In this document: positions 6,616 to 15,235 of the stretch, piece by piece
Layout: each line of letters begins with the position of its first letter
How positions within the stretch are numbered: the first letter of the stretch is position 1
Source of the DNA: Flavobacteriaceae bacterium
GTDB lineage: Bacteria > Bacteroidota > Bacteroidia > Flavobacteriales > Flavobacteriaceae
Assembly: GCA_018608625.1 (NCBI GenBank)
Contig: JABAZC010000005.1
Span: 1-32,650, forward strand
Direction: 5' to 3'
Length of the DNA: 32,650 nucleotides
Made by a program: the position numbers and the translations under genes
Notes under the pieces: model-generated
Told to the model about the DNA's origin: nothing
What the model saw: only the letters and a program-made list of their open reading frames with translations
Databases searched by the model: none

Positions 6616-9600
6616 CTAGCACTCCTTAATCTTTAAAGCAACATCCGTGTAAATAAGTAGCTTTTTAATAACTTTGTAGCCCATTTCTTCTATAATTTCA
6701 GAATAGTTTAGTAGTTGCAACTTATGTTTGTCATCAAAGCCGCCCGTTTTGTAATCGATAATAGCTGCTGTTTGGTCATCAAAAACTACCAAACGATCGG
6801 GGATAATTATTTTTCCGCAAGCAGTTATTATTTCTCGTTCATTAAAAACTGTAACTTCTGAGCTGTAATATACACTAAGCAAGGGGTGGTTAACAATGTC
6901 TTCAACTGTTTGTAATAGTACTTCTACTTGAGAGCTTGAAATAACCCCCGTGGAGACAAAGTGATTAATTGTAATCTCAATGTCAGATTTAGTATATACC
7001 CTTGATAACAACAAGTGAATTAAATTACCTTTTTCAATGGCTTCTTTCTGAGTCGTGTCCCACAAATATCCTGAGGTTGTTGCCATTGAGACATTGAGTT
7101 GCGCCTTTGGTGTGGATATAAACTTAGTTTGAATTTCTGTTGGATATTTTGGTGGCTTTGGGGGTTCTATTTTCTCAAATAATCCAAATTCGTACTCAAG
7201 CTTGGTAGCCTCCCAGCGTCCAATAGATTTCAGATAATTTATCAAAAGTCCTGAATACGTTTTTATGTTTTCATCTCCTTTTTTAGAAACAGCTGCATTC
7301 CCAACTACATACAGTTGCTCTACCGCACGAGTTAGAGCCACATACAATAGGTTTATATTATCAAGCTCCAGTTTGGACTGATGGTCAGCATAAATAGACG
7401 CGCCTACGGATCCATAATTTTCAAAATCTTTATTGTAGTTTAACAAAAAGTGTGAAAAGGGGGCGAATGAATCTTCTAAAGGCACCCACTCTTTAGGGTC
7501 TAACTCTCTGTAAATGTCTAGTTCTGCAAAAGGAAAAATAACTACAGGAAACTCCAGACCCTTAGACTTATGTACCGTCATGATTTGAACGGCGTTTATT
7601 CCTTTTGGAGAAACAACACTTAAGCTATCTTTTTTAAGATTGTAGTGGTCCATGAATTGACGGACGCTAGAGGCTGGTTTCTGCGAAAATTCCCAAATAA
7701 AATCTAGAAAAAACTGAATGTAAGCATTAGACTTTTTTGCTAATTGAAAGCTACTTATTATGTACTCAACAGATTCGTAAAGAGAAAGTTGAAGAGCTGT
7801 TTGAGGTGAAAAATGTACCCCAATATCTTGAAGAGTGTTAAAGAAACTTCTCATATCTAAAGAAACACAGTCTAATCGAAATAAATGAGGGTCTTCAATG
7901 TCCTTGTTAGAAACCATGTAATTTATAACCTCAAGTTTAGCTTCAGTGTTTGAAGGCTCGTGTAGGTACTCTAGTAGGCTAACTATATATTTCACTTCTG
8001 GAGACTGAGAAACTAATAGCGTTTCACTAGAAACAATATCAATTTCTTGCTGGCTTAATAAATTGGCTACGGCAACTCCCTCCTTTCGTTTTCGAACAAG
8101 TACGCATATATCATTTAATTTGGTGTCTGCTCCGGAAGCTAAGTAAGTCCTGATTATTTTTAAAACTTTGTCAGCATACAAAAGAGGCTTATCGTCTCCT
8201 TTTTCAAATTCTAAAAAAGAAATATTAACATAACCCTCCTTGTTAGTAAACTCTAGCTGAGCTGGATTCTGGTACAATTCTTTATATGACTCGTTAGAAA
8301 ACGTAAGCATGGACAAGTGTTTAAAAAAATGGTTGTTAAACTCTACAATCTTTTTACAACTCCGGAAATTGGTGGGTAAAAAGGAAATATTAGCGCCAAA
8401 AGGGATTGAGGTATCGTTGTTATAAAGACTAATAAACTGCTCAGCTCTCCCGCCTCTCCAGCGATAAATGGCTTGCTTCGCGTCTCCAACTAGCATGACA
8501 CTTCCGTTCTCTGTCGCTAATGTATTTGTAACCAAGGGCAGTAGGTTTTGCCATTGCAGCTCTGAAGTATCTTGAAATTCATCAATAAAAAAATGATTAA
8601 ACTTTTCCCCTATGCGTTCGTATATATAAGGAGCCGGCTGGTTTTTTATTTCTTGACTTATAATCGTATTGAACTCTGAGATTAGCAGTAGGTTATCTTC
8701 CTCTTTAATAGTTTTTAATTCCTTGTTTATTAAATTTATGACAGAAAGTGGCGTGGTGTTTTTACGTATGTTTTTCAAATATCGTAATCGATAAACCGTG
8801 GCTTTTGTGAGTTGAAATGCTTCGACTAGTTGAGGGCGTAATCCGTCAATAATGGCAGCAACATCTGGAGCTGTTTTTTGAGTATACATTGCCGTGGTAT
8901 GAATTGATTGTTGCCACTGTGCGCTAAAACTAAGATCAAATTTTTTAGATACAAGTGTATTAAAGTGTTTAGGTAAAGAGCCGCGGATAAAGTCAGAAAA
9001 CTCAATGCCACTGGATCTAATTAGCTCTAAAACTTGTGTTGATACATATATAATTTGTGTTTCCGCTTCAGAAATTTCTTTTGTTAGAGATTCCTTTAGG
9101 GTTTGAAAATCAGTCAACGAATGTTGTGAAAGATCGTGTAAAAGAGAAGCCTCTGTTTCTTTGGTTAAAAGCTTGGCTGTTTTAGCTAAATCTAAGGCTA
9201 TGTTCCAACTCTTGTCATCATCTGCTTTCTCTATAGCAAAGTCGACTAAAACTTTCGTAAGCGCTTTATTTTTTCCCGCTTTTAAAAGTAAGCGACTAAC
9301 TGCTTTTTGTAATAAATGATCCGTATCCAGTTCAACTTCAAAATTCATTGGAAGTTTTAGATCAAATGCAAAAGTACGAATGATTTTCTGAGTAAACTTG
9401 TCAATGGTAGAAATGTCAAATGCAGCATAGTTATGTAAAATCTTACTTAGCAAATGTTTAGATTTGGTGTGAACCGCTTCTGGAGTACTTTGTAATTCCC
9501 TTACAACTTGAGAAAACAAAGCATCTGATTGACTTAAAATAGAAGGAGACGCAAATGCCATAAGTGCTTCTATAATTCGAGTTTTCATTTCATCTACAGC

Positions 9601-9747
9601 CTTATTGGTGAAGGTAATAGCCAAAACGTGACGGTGTGGCAAAAATTCTTTAGAGCTCAGTACAATTTTCAAATAATCTTTAACCAGAGTAAATGTTTTA
9701 CCACTCCCTGCAGATGCGTTATAGATATTAAATGTTGAAACAGCCAC
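6616..9747 (-). CDS. addA: AddA-like UvrD/Rep-family helicase-nuclease (RecB-type)
   Basis: A 1043-residue superfamily 1 helicase fused to a C-terminal RecB-type nuclease; with the AddB-like protein it should unwind and resect DNA ends for RecA-dependent repair. Helicase motifs in order: Walker A ASAGSGKT (11-18), Ia ITFTNKAVDEM (44-54), II DEFQDTS (389-395), III GDAKQAIYRWRGG (421-433), IV LPTNFRS, V VHKSKGLEFP (725-734), VI LYVALTRA (801-808). Nuclease: GNLIH (His911), PDR (Asp984), IDYKT (Asp998, Lys1000), then LLNY. All catalytic positions are present, so both activities are expected. The gene is divergent from sodA across about 100 bp and is separated from its partner by ompA, unlike the usual addB-addA pair. 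Length and domain order fit AddA; RecB is less likely as no RecC or RecD is nearby. Confidence 0.9.
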   Translation of the reverse strand: MAVSTFNIYNASAGSGKTFTLVKDYLKIVLSSKEFLPHRHVLAITFTNKAVDEMKTRIIEALMAFASPSILSQSDALFSQVVRELQSTPEAVHTKSKHLLSKILHNYAAFDISTIDKFTQKIIRTFAFDLKLPMNFEVELDTDHLLQKAVSRLLLKAGKNKALTKVLVDFAIEKADDDKSWNIALDLAKTAKLLTKETEASLLHDLSQHSLTDFQTLKESLTKEISEAETQIIYVSTQVLELIRSSGIEFSDFIRGSLPKHFNTLVSKKFDLSFSAQWQQSIHTTAMYTQKTAPDVAAIIDGLRPQLVEAFQLTKATVYRLRYLKNIRKNTTPLSVINLINKELKTIKEEDNLLLISEFNTIISQEIKNQPAPYIYERIGEKFNHFFIDEFQDTSELQWQNLLPLVTNTLATENGSVMLVGDAKQAIYRWRGGRAEQFISLYNNDTSIPFGANISFLPTNFRSCKKIVEFNNHFFKHLSMLTFSNESYKELYQNPAQLEFTNKEGYVNISFLEFEKGDDKPLLYADKVLKIIRTYLASGADTKLNDICVLVRKRKEGVAVANLLSQQEIDIVSSETLLVSQSPEVKYIVSLLEYLHEPSNTEAKLEVINYMVSNKDIEDPHLFRLDCVSLDMRSFFNTLQDIGVHFSPQTALQLSLYESVEYIISSFQLAKKSNAYIQFFLDFIWEFSQKPASSVRQFMDHYNLKKDSLSVVSPKGINAVQIMTVHKSKGLEFPVVIFPFAELDIYRELDPKEWVPLEDSFAPFSHFLLNYNKDFENYGSVGASIYADHQSKLELDNINLLYVALTRAVEQLYVVGNAAVSKKGDENIKTYSGLLINYLKSIGRWEATKLEYEFGLFEKIEPPKPPKYPTEIQTKFISTPKAQLNVSMATTSGYLWDTTQKEAIEKGNLIHLLLSRVYTKSDIEITINHFVSTGVISSSQVEVLLQTVEDIVNHPLLSVYYSSEVTVFNEREIITACGKIIIPDRLVVFDDQTAAIIDYKTGGFDDKHKLQLLNYSEIIEEMGYKVIKKLLIYTDVALKIKEC

Positions 9748-9814
9748 TAAATAAAATTTATACCAAAATAGACAATCTTAATTATATATCGACGTAAATT
9801 TTATTTGATTATCG

Positions 9815-9822
9815 TAGATTTG
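9815..9822 (+). promoter_or_regulatory. Putative -7 promoter element of sodA
   Basis: TAGATTTG is an exact match to TAnnTTTG, 24 nt before the ATG at 9847. It lies inside the upstream frame extension from TTG 9805, so transcription would begin after that codon; this decides the start in favour of 9847. No TTG is found at the proper -33 distance. Confidence 0.5.
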
Positions 9823-9846
9823 AGGAAACATTTAAAACAAATTCTT

Positions 9847-10455
9847 ATGGCTTTTGAATTACCACAATTAAACTACGCTTATGATGCCCTAGAGCCTCAT
9901 ATCGACGCAAGAACTATGGAGATCCACCACTCTAAGCACCACAACGGATATACAAACAATTTAAACACAGCTATTGCTGGAACTGATTTAGAAACTAAAT
10001 CTATTGAGACCATCTTAGGAGATCTAGATATGTCCAATAAGGCTTTGCGAAATAACGGCGGTGGATTTTACAACCATTCACTTTTTTGGAACGTTATGAA
10101 CCCCGAAGGAAAAGAAGCTCTTTCTGGCGAACTTAAGGACGCAATCCTTTTGGCATACGGAACGTTTGAAGATTTTAAATCTGCTTTTAGTAAAGCTGCT
10201 GCAACACAGTTTGGTTCTGGCTGGGCTTGGTTATGTGTTCACAAAGGGGGGAAAGTTGAAGTGTGCTCAACCCCAAACCAAGACAATCCATTAATGCCGG
10301 GTGTTTCTTGTAGCGGAACTCCAATTCTAGGGTTAGATGTGTGGGAGCATGCCTACTACCTAAACTACCAAAATCGTCGTCCTGATTATATTGAAGCTTT
10401 CTTTAGTGTGATTAATTGGACGGTGGTTGAGAAGCGTTTCGCTGCTGCAAAATAG
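9847..10455 (+). CDS. sodA: Superoxide dismutase, Fe/Mn family (Mn-type signature)
   Basis: A 202-residue cytosolic enzyme converting superoxide to oxygen and hydrogen peroxide. Metal ligands are His27 (MEIHHSKHH), His77 (NHSLFW), Asp164 and His168 ([10 protein letters not shown]). The second-sphere Gln145 in NQDNPLM and the [11 protein letters not shown] context are features of Mn enzymes rather than Fe ones, but some Bacteroidota enzymes of this family accept both metals. The frame could be extended to TTG 9805; the ATG at 9847 is chosen because [17 protein letters not shown] is the normal family N-terminus and a -7 element overlaps the extension. Single-gene unit, with a strong terminator at 10478-10507. 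The protein lacks a signal peptide. Confidence 0.95.
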   Translation: MAFELPQLNYAYDALEPHIDARTMEIHHSKHHNGYTNNLNTAIAGTDLETKSIETILGDLDMSNKALRNNGGGFYNHSLFWNVMNPEGKEALSGELKDAILLAYGTFEDFKSAFSKAAATQFGSGWAWLCVHKGGKVEVCSTPNQDNPLMPGVSCSGTPILGLDVWEHAYYLNYQNRRPDYIEAFFSVINWTVVEKRFAAAK

Positions 10456-10477
10456 AGCTTAGAAAATAATTAAAAAT

Positions 10478-10507
10478 AAAAAAGGTGAACTTTCGTTCAC
10501 CTTTTTT
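10478..10507. terminator. Rho-independent terminator after sodA
   Basis: Stem GGTGAAC (10484-10490) / GTTCACC (10495-10501), loop TTTC, flanked by six A and six T. The flanks make it active in either direction, so it can also stop leftward transcripts from the purF-like gene, which ends 121 nt away. Confidence 0.92.
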
Positions 10508-10627
10508 GCCCCAAATCTACCATGAACTTAACCTACTTATGTTATGGTAAACCAAATATAGACGATTCATCTACAAAAAACACAAGTATTAGATAAAATG
10601 CGCTTTTATTAGATAAAGTGAATTTTA

Positions 10628-12526
10628 TCAGTAAGCTCTTTCGTTATTGCCTTCGTAGAAATTAATAAACGCTCTATTTACGACTCTGTTTCCTCCTGGG
10701 GTTGGATAATTTCCTGTAAAATACCAATCTCCTAAGTTTTTTGGACAGGCTATATGCAGGTTTTCTATCGGTTGAAAGATAATTTTAACCTCTGCGTTTA
10801 TAGTTTCATCGCTCAAAAGCTCTGCTATTTTATCAGAAATTTGTTGTGGATTAAAAGGAGCATAAATTTCTTTTACAAAGTTTTTAACCTCAACGTCTGG
10901 CAGATTAACTTGAGCTTTACATCTTAAATAGATGTCCTGAACAATTTGATAATTATTAGTGTCATTTAACAAAGATAGTGCTGCCTTGAAAGCAACTAAA
11001 CCCTCTAAGTTAGCCATGTCAATTCCATAACAATCCGGGTATCGTATTTGTGGCGCAGACGATACGACAACAATCCGTTTTGGGGAAAGTCGATCCATCA
11101 TCTTTAGAATGCTTTTCTTTAAAGTTGTTCCTCTAACAATACTGTCATCAATAATTACAAGGTTGTCTTCTGGCTTTATAACTCCGTAGGTGACATCATA
11201 TACATGAGCTACTAAATCATCCCGACTGCTATCTTCGGCAATGAATGTTCTAAGCTTCACATCTTTGATTGCTATTTTTTCAATCCGGGTGTGTTCTGAA
11301 AGAATCTGAGTTACTTTGTCAGCAGACAGCGTTCTAGTACCTTTTAAAATTTGTTCTGTTTTCTTTTTGTTCAAATGCTCTTCAACATTTTCAATCATGC
11401 CAAAAAAAGAAGTTTCGGCGGTGTTAGGAATGTAAGAAAACACTGTATTTTTTATATCGTGATCTATATACTTTAAAACCTCTGGAACAATTAGTTTCCC
11501 AAGTAATTTTCGCTCTTGATAAATTTCAGCATCACTTCCCCTAGAAAAGTAGATCCGTTCAAACGAACAAGCCATACGCTCTAAGGGCTTAAGGATTTGA
11601 TCTATGGAGGTCTCACCTGATTTTTTTGTAATAATTGCACAGCCTGGGGGCAACTCATGAACGTCATCAAAGTCTACATCAAACGCCGTTTGAATAACGG
11701 GGCGCTCGGAGGCCACCACCACAACTTCGTCATCCATATAGTAGTACGCTGGACGAATTCCAGATGGATCTCTCAAAACAAATGAATCTCCATGCCCTAA
11801 CAGGCCGGCCATAGCGTAACCACCGTCCCAGTTTTTTGCAGCTTTAGTTAGTATTTTCTTTAAGTTAAGTCGTTCTGCTATTAATGGAGAACACTCCATT
11901 TTTGTATAGCCTTCCTTCTTTAATTTTTTGTATAATTTTGAAACAGTATCATCTAAGAAATGACCGATTTTTTCCATGATGGTAATCGTGTCAGTATATT
12001 CCTTAGGGTGTTGTCCTATTTCTACAAGGTTTTTAAAAAGCGATTTTACATTAGTCATATTAAAGTTTCCTGCCAAAATCAGGTTTCGATGCATCCAGTT
12101 ATTTTGCCTTAAAAAGGGATGAACACTCTCAACGCTGTTTTTGCCAAAAGTTCCGTAACGCACGTGGCCTAGCAACACTTCTCCTAGGTAGGGTACCATT
12201 TTCTTTTGAGCTGCTACATCATCTGCAACATCTGGGTTTTCTGCCAACACATCATTAATCCGTGTGTTGATTTGAGCAAAGATATCTTGAATGGGCTGTT
12301 GTTCTATTGAACGTACTCGACTAATATAGCGTTCCCCAGGCTTCATATCTAGTTTTATGCTAGCAAAACCCGCACCATCTTGTCCGCGGTTGTGTTGTTT
12401 TTCCATGATGAGATACATCTTATTAATCCCATAAAAAGCAGTGCCATACTTTTTTTTATAAAAGTCTAGAGGTTTTAATAATCTAATGTGGGCAATTCCA
12501 CACTCATGTTTAATTGCATCGCTCAT
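10628..12526 (-). CDS. purF: Amidophosphoribosyltransferase-type class II glutamine amidotransferase, long form
   Basis: A 632-residue cytosolic enzyme of the PurF family, which makes 5-phosphoribosylamine from PRPP and glutamine, first step of purine synthesis. The glutaminase half has the nucleophile Cys9 (HECGIA) after an 8-residue propeptide, QHNRGQDGAG (44-53) and HVRYGTFGKN (121-130). The PRTase half has the PRPP loop VIIDDSIVRGTT (457-468), SFERIYFSRGSD (321-332) and YGIDM (500-504). It is about 130 residues longer than enterobacterial PurF, with extra sequence in the glutaminase domain and a C-terminal tail ending in FYEGNNERAY. Such long forms occur in Bacteroidota, sometimes beside a canonical PurF, so it may be a paralogue with a different acceptor or regulation. 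It lies downstream of a PfkB-type kinase but is separated from it by a terminator. Confidence 0.85.
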   Translation of the reverse strand: MSDAIKHECGIAHIRLLKPLDFYKKKYGTAFYGINKMYLIMEKQHNRGQDGAGFASIKLDMKPGERYISRVRSIEQQPIQDIFAQINTRINDVLAENPDVADDVAAQKKMVPYLGEVLLGHVRYGTFGKNSVESVHPFLRQNNWMHRNLILAGNFNMTNVKSLFKNLVEIGQHPKEYTDTITIMEKIGHFLDDTVSKLYKKLKKEGYTKMECSPLIAERLNLKKILTKAAKNWDGGYAMAGLLGHGDSFVLRDPSGIRPAYYYMDDEVVVVASERPVIQTAFDVDFDDVHELPPGCAIITKKSGETSIDQILKPLERMACSFERIYFSRGSDAEIYQERKLLGKLIVPEVLKYIDHDIKNTVFSYIPNTAETSFFGMIENVEEHLNKKKTEQILKGTRTLSADKVTQILSEHTRIEKIAIKDVKLRTFIAEDSSRDDLVAHVYDVTYGVIKPEDNLVIIDDSIVRGTTLKKSILKMMDRLSPKRIVVVSSAPQIRYPDCYGIDMANLEGLVAFKAALSLLNDTNNYQIVQDIYLRCKAQVNLPDVEVKNFVKEIYAPFNPQQISDKIAELLSDETINAEVKIIFQPIENLHIACPKNLGDWYFTGNYPTPGGNRVVNRAFINFYEGNNERAY

Positions 12527-12556
12527 ATAAATAATTTAGTATGACATATTATTATT

Positions 12557-12588
12557 AAAAAACACGCCCAACAATAGGCGCGTTTTTT
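12557..12588 (-). terminator. Rho-independent terminator overlapping the pfkB stop codon
   Basis: Twelve-bp stem 12557-12568 / 12577-12588. On the minus strand AAAAAACGCGCC pairs with GGCGTGTTTTTT (one G-U) followed by an AT-rich run. On the plus strand the same position is a mismatch, so it favours leftward transcripts. It begins in the stop codon (12587-12589) of the kinase gene and isolates it from the purF-like gene. Confidence 0.88.
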
Positions 12589-13516
12589 ATAATATTGTTT
12601 CTATTTCAAATTGTGTTAACTCTTTGAAAGCAATCAGACGGCGGCATATTTCCTCTGATTTCAGAGACTCAAGGCGCTCAGTGCCAAACTTCTCAACACA
12701 AAATGAAGCTAGGGTTGAACCATAAATAACAGCCTTTTTCATGCTTTCAAAATTAATGGCTTCGGACTGGGATAAAAAACCAGCAAATCCACCAGCAAAG
12801 GTGTCTCCAGCGCCAGTAGGATCAAAAACAGACTCTAACGGCAATGCCGGCGCTGAAAACATGTTTCCGTTGTTAAACAATAGTGCTCCGTGCTCCCCTT
12901 TTTTGATCACGACATACTCGGGACCCATTTCGTGAATTTTCTTAGCGGCCTGGACCAATGAATGTTGTCCGGTTAATTGGCGAGCTTCCTCGTCGTTAAT
13001 TGTAATAACATCTACACGCTTAATTACCTCTAAAAGCTCATCAAGGGCATTGTCCATCCAGAAATTCATTGTATCTAGAATAACAAGTGTAGATGAATCG
13101 CTCATTTGATCTAAAACACTCGACTGCACTGCTGGGTGTAAGTTTCCTAGAACTAATATTTTGGCGTCTTTATAGGATTCAGGAACTATTGGTTGAAAAT
13201 TTTCCAGCACATTAAGTTCTGTTACTAAAGTATCACGACTATTCATGTCATTGTGATAACGTCCACTCCAAAAAAATGTCTTGCCATCCTTTATGATTTC
13301 AACACTTGAAATATCAATCCCTTTATCTAAAAAGAGATTTAGATGGTTTTGAGGAAAATCACCTCCAACTACAGAAACGATGGCACTATTGACGTTAAAT
13401 TGCGAGGCAGACAAACCAATATAAGAAGCGGATCCTCCAAGTATTTTATCTGTTTTTCCATAAGGAGTCTCTACAGCATCAAATGCAACTGTTCCAACGA
13501 TTACCAACTTGCTCAT
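12587..13516 (-). CDS. PfkB-family sugar/nucleoside kinase
   Basis: A 309-residue ribokinase-fold kinase, cytosolic. The PfkB signature 2 is DPTGAGDTFAGGF (232-244) with catalytic base Asp238 and the anion hole GAGD; the N-terminal glycine pair GGSASYIGLSA (27-37) is the substrate-side motif. Phosphate donor is ATP; the acceptor hydroxyl is on a sugar or nucleoside. The neighbours, a PurF-type enzyme and PurN, make a ribose or adenosine-like substrate plausible, but this is inference; the family also includes fructokinases and others. A consensus -7 element lies 24-31 nt upstream of the ATG and a terminator overlaps the stop codon, so it is transcribed as a single gene. Confidence 0.9.
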   Translation of the reverse strand: MSKLVIVGTVAFDAVETPYGKTDKILGGSASYIGLSASQFNVNSAIVSVVGGDFPQNHLNLFLDKGIDISSVEIIKDGKTFFWSGRYHNDMNSRDTLVTELNVLENFQPIVPESYKDAKILVLGNLHPAVQSSVLDQMSDSSTLVILDTMNFWMDNALDELLEVIKRVDVITINDEEARQLTGQHSLVQAAKKIHEMGPEYVVIKKGEHGALLFNNGNMFSAPALPLESVFDPTGAGDTFAGGFAGFLSQSEAINFESMKKAVIYGSTLASFCVEKFGTERLESLKSEEICRRLIAFKELTQFEIETIL

Positions 13517-13539
13517 AAATTTTATTAAAAATTAAAAAA

Positions 13540-13547
13540 CAAAGTTA
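13540..13547 (-). promoter_or_regulatory. Putative -7 promoter element of the PfkB-family kinase
   Basis: On the minus strand TAACTTTG is an exact match to TAnnTTTG, 23 nt before the ATG at 13516. A TTG at the expected 17-23 nt upstream is absent; the nearest is about 32 nt away. Confidence 0.5.
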
Positions 13548-13597
13548 CGTATTTTTTCTTCTTAATAAAACTTATAAATCAACTGTAATTGCATAAT

Positions 13598-14236
13598 TTA
13601 TTTGCGTCCAAAATCCGCAGGGATTTCACCCCAAGCCTTTGTTTCCCATTTAACTATTACGGTTATATATGAGTTGTTTTTCAACCATAAAACAGCACGG
13701 TCTACTAGTTCAAACATGGCTGCATTAGTCGGGTTTCGTTCCAACTTGGTATTGCAGTGTTTTTTCTTAACCCAACTCATTGCCGTTCTAGAATCTGTGT
13801 AAAGAATGAGACTGCTGTTTTTTTGCTTTAGAAATGCAAGCCCATGAACAAGTGCTAAAAATTCCCCAATATTATTAGTGCCTTGCTGAAAAGGACCTTT
13901 ATGAAATAGTTGTTTTTTTGACTGGGTGTCAACCCCTCTGTACTCCATTATTCCAGGATTGCCACTAGAAGCAGCATCCACTGAAATAGAATTGTAGTTC
14001 GGCTGACCAATTAACTTTAGTCGAGATTCCGAAAGGCCTATTGAGAGATTTTTATTCCCAATGTAATCTTTATAATTACCTTTAAGTGCTGTTTTAGCTA
14101 ACTGGAATGTCAAAAATGATTTATACTGTGCACCTTCAAAGTTGGCTATTTGAGCCTTACAATCATCCCAGGTTTTAAAGACACCGGTCCGGTGTCCTTT
14201 CCAAATAGTGTAATATTTTTGTTTTGATTTAGCCAT
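13598..14236 (-). CDS. rnhA: Viroplasmin-type ribonuclease H
   Basis: A 212-residue RNase H that cleaves RNA in RNA-DNA hybrids, for primer and R-loop removal. Residues about 6-50 (KYYTIWKGHRTGVFKTWDDC) are a Caulimovirus-viroplasmin (RNase HI N-terminal, hybrid-binding) domain. The catalytic domain follows with Asp87 (SVDAA), Glu125 (IGEFLAL), Asp148 (YTDSRTA) and Asp208 (IPADFGRK), the full set. The open frame runs on upstream to 14371 inside purN; the ATG at 14234-14236 is chosen because MAKSKQKYYTIWKGHRTG is the domain's natural start and it overlaps the purN stop by 8 nt (ATGGCTAA), a classical coupling arrangement. The protein therefore is made from a purN-rnhA transcript. Confidence 0.9.
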   Translation of the reverse strand: MAKSKQKYYTIWKGHRTGVFKTWDDCKAQIANFEGAQYKSFLTFQLAKTALKGNYKDYIGNKNLSIGLSESRLKLIGQPNYNSISVDAASSGNPGIMEYRGVDTQSKKQLFHKGPFQQGTNNIGEFLALVHGLAFLKQKNSSLILYTDSRTAMSWVKKKHCNTKLERNPTNAAMFELVDRAVLWLKNNSYITVIVKWETKAWGEIPADFGRK

Positions 14237-14801
14237 TTTCAGAAAGTATATTTTGAATAGCTTCTGGGAAGTGATTAGACTCCAGTTGGTGTATTTTAGC
14301 CGCAACGTCCTCAAAAGTATCTGTTTGAAGAACCGAACATTTGGCTTGAAAAATAATAGCGCCGTCATCATAGTGCTCGTTCACATAATGAATTGTAATC
14401 CCAGACTCCGTTTCTTTATTAGCCACTACCGCCTTGTGTACATGTGTGCCGTACATGCCTTTGCCTCCGTACTTTGGTAATAATGAGGGATGAATATTTA
14501 AAACTTTATTTTGAAACATATTTAATAACTGTGGGGGGAATTTCCATAAAAAACCAGCAAGCACAACCAGGTCTAGCTCAAGATTTGATAGGTTTTCAAG
14601 CGCCCAAGCCGAGTCATTAAGTTGGTTTTTATCAAAAATAATTGTCTTAACATTTAGTTCTGAGGCGCGTTTTAAAACAAATGCCTCAGGGTTGTTTGAT
14701 AGAACAAGAACAACTTCAGCAGACTTATTTGCTTGAAAATACTTTATAATATTTTCAGCATTGGTACCAGACCCAGAAGCAAAAATTGCAATTCGTTTCA
14801 T
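14229..14801 (-). CDS. purN: Phosphoribosylglycinamide formyltransferase
   Basis: A 190-residue cytosolic enzyme transferring the formyl group of 10-formyltetrahydrofolate to glycinamide ribonucleotide, third step of purine synthesis. The N-terminal phosphate loop is FASGSGTNAENI (7-18). Catalytic residues are Asn102 and His104 in LNIHPSLLPKYGG, and an Asp in the HYDDGAI segment (Asp145 by alignment with the E. coli enzyme). Length equals the family's usual ~190-210. It is divergent from acpP across 183 bp and its stop codon overlaps the RNase H start. Other pur genes are not next to it; the purF-like gene lies about 1.7 kb downstream on the same strand. Confidence 0.95.
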   Translation of the reverse strand: MKRIAIFASGSGTNAENIIKYFQANKSAEVVLVLSNNPEAFVLKRASELNVKTIIFDKNQLNDSAWALENLSNLELDLVVLAGFLWKFPPQLLNMFQNKVLNIHPSLLPKYGGKGMYGTHVHKAVVANKETESGITIHYVNEHYDDGAIIFQAKCSVLQTDTFEDVAAKIHQLESNHFPEAIQNILSENG

Positions 14802-14944
14802 TTAAAGGTTTTTTGGGTTGAAATTCTTTAACAAAAAAAAGAATAATTATCCACATTGAGAAGTAAAAACACAATACATAACCGATTTAACCATTTATAA
14901 ACACACATTTTTAAAGTATTTACTCGTTTTAATGTAAAGTTTTT

Positions 14945-14952
14945 TATTTTTG
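14945..14952 (+). promoter_or_regulatory. Putative -7 promoter element of the acpP-fabF-rnc operon
   Basis: TATTTTTG fits TAnnTTTG exactly, 32 nt before the acpP ATG. A clear TTG is not found 17-23 nt upstream. The 183-bp divergent region with purN is very AT-rich and holds nothing else I can name. Confidence 0.55.
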
Positions 14953-14984
14953 CATCCTAATATAAAACTTAAAACAGAAATATT

Positions 14985-15218
14985 ATGTCAGACATTGCAT
15001 CAAGAGTAAAAGCGATTATCGTAGACAAATTAGGCGTTGATGAAAACGAAGTGGTAACAGAAGCTAGCTTCACTAACGACCTTGGCGCAGATTCGCTAGA
15101 CACTGTAGAGCTAATAATGGAATTTGAAAAAGAATTTGATATTCAAATCCCAGACGACCAAGCAGAAAACATTGCAACTGTAGGTCAAGCTGTTTCTTAT
15201 ATCGAAGCTGCAAAATAA
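14985..15218 (+). CDS. acpP: Acyl carrier protein
   Basis: A 77-residue acidic four-helix protein that carries fatty acyl chains on phosphopantetheine. The attachment motif [10 protein letters not shown] places the modified serine at residue 37. The rest ([37 protein letters not shown]) is standard bacterial ACP, and length is typical. fabF starts 17 nt downstream and rnc follows, the usual order in Bacteroidota. The -7 element at 14945 gives the probable start of the operon. Confidence 0.98.
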   Translation: MSDIASRVKAIIVDKLGVDENEVVTEASFTNDLGADSLDTVELIMEFEKEFDIQIPDDQAENIATVGQAVSYIEAAK

Positions 15219-15235
15219 TTACATTTTAATTTTTT

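Noticed and set aside
9805-9846. N-terminal extension of SodA from TTG 9805
   Set aside because: The promoter -7 element lies within it, and the family N-terminus begins at the ATG at 9847.
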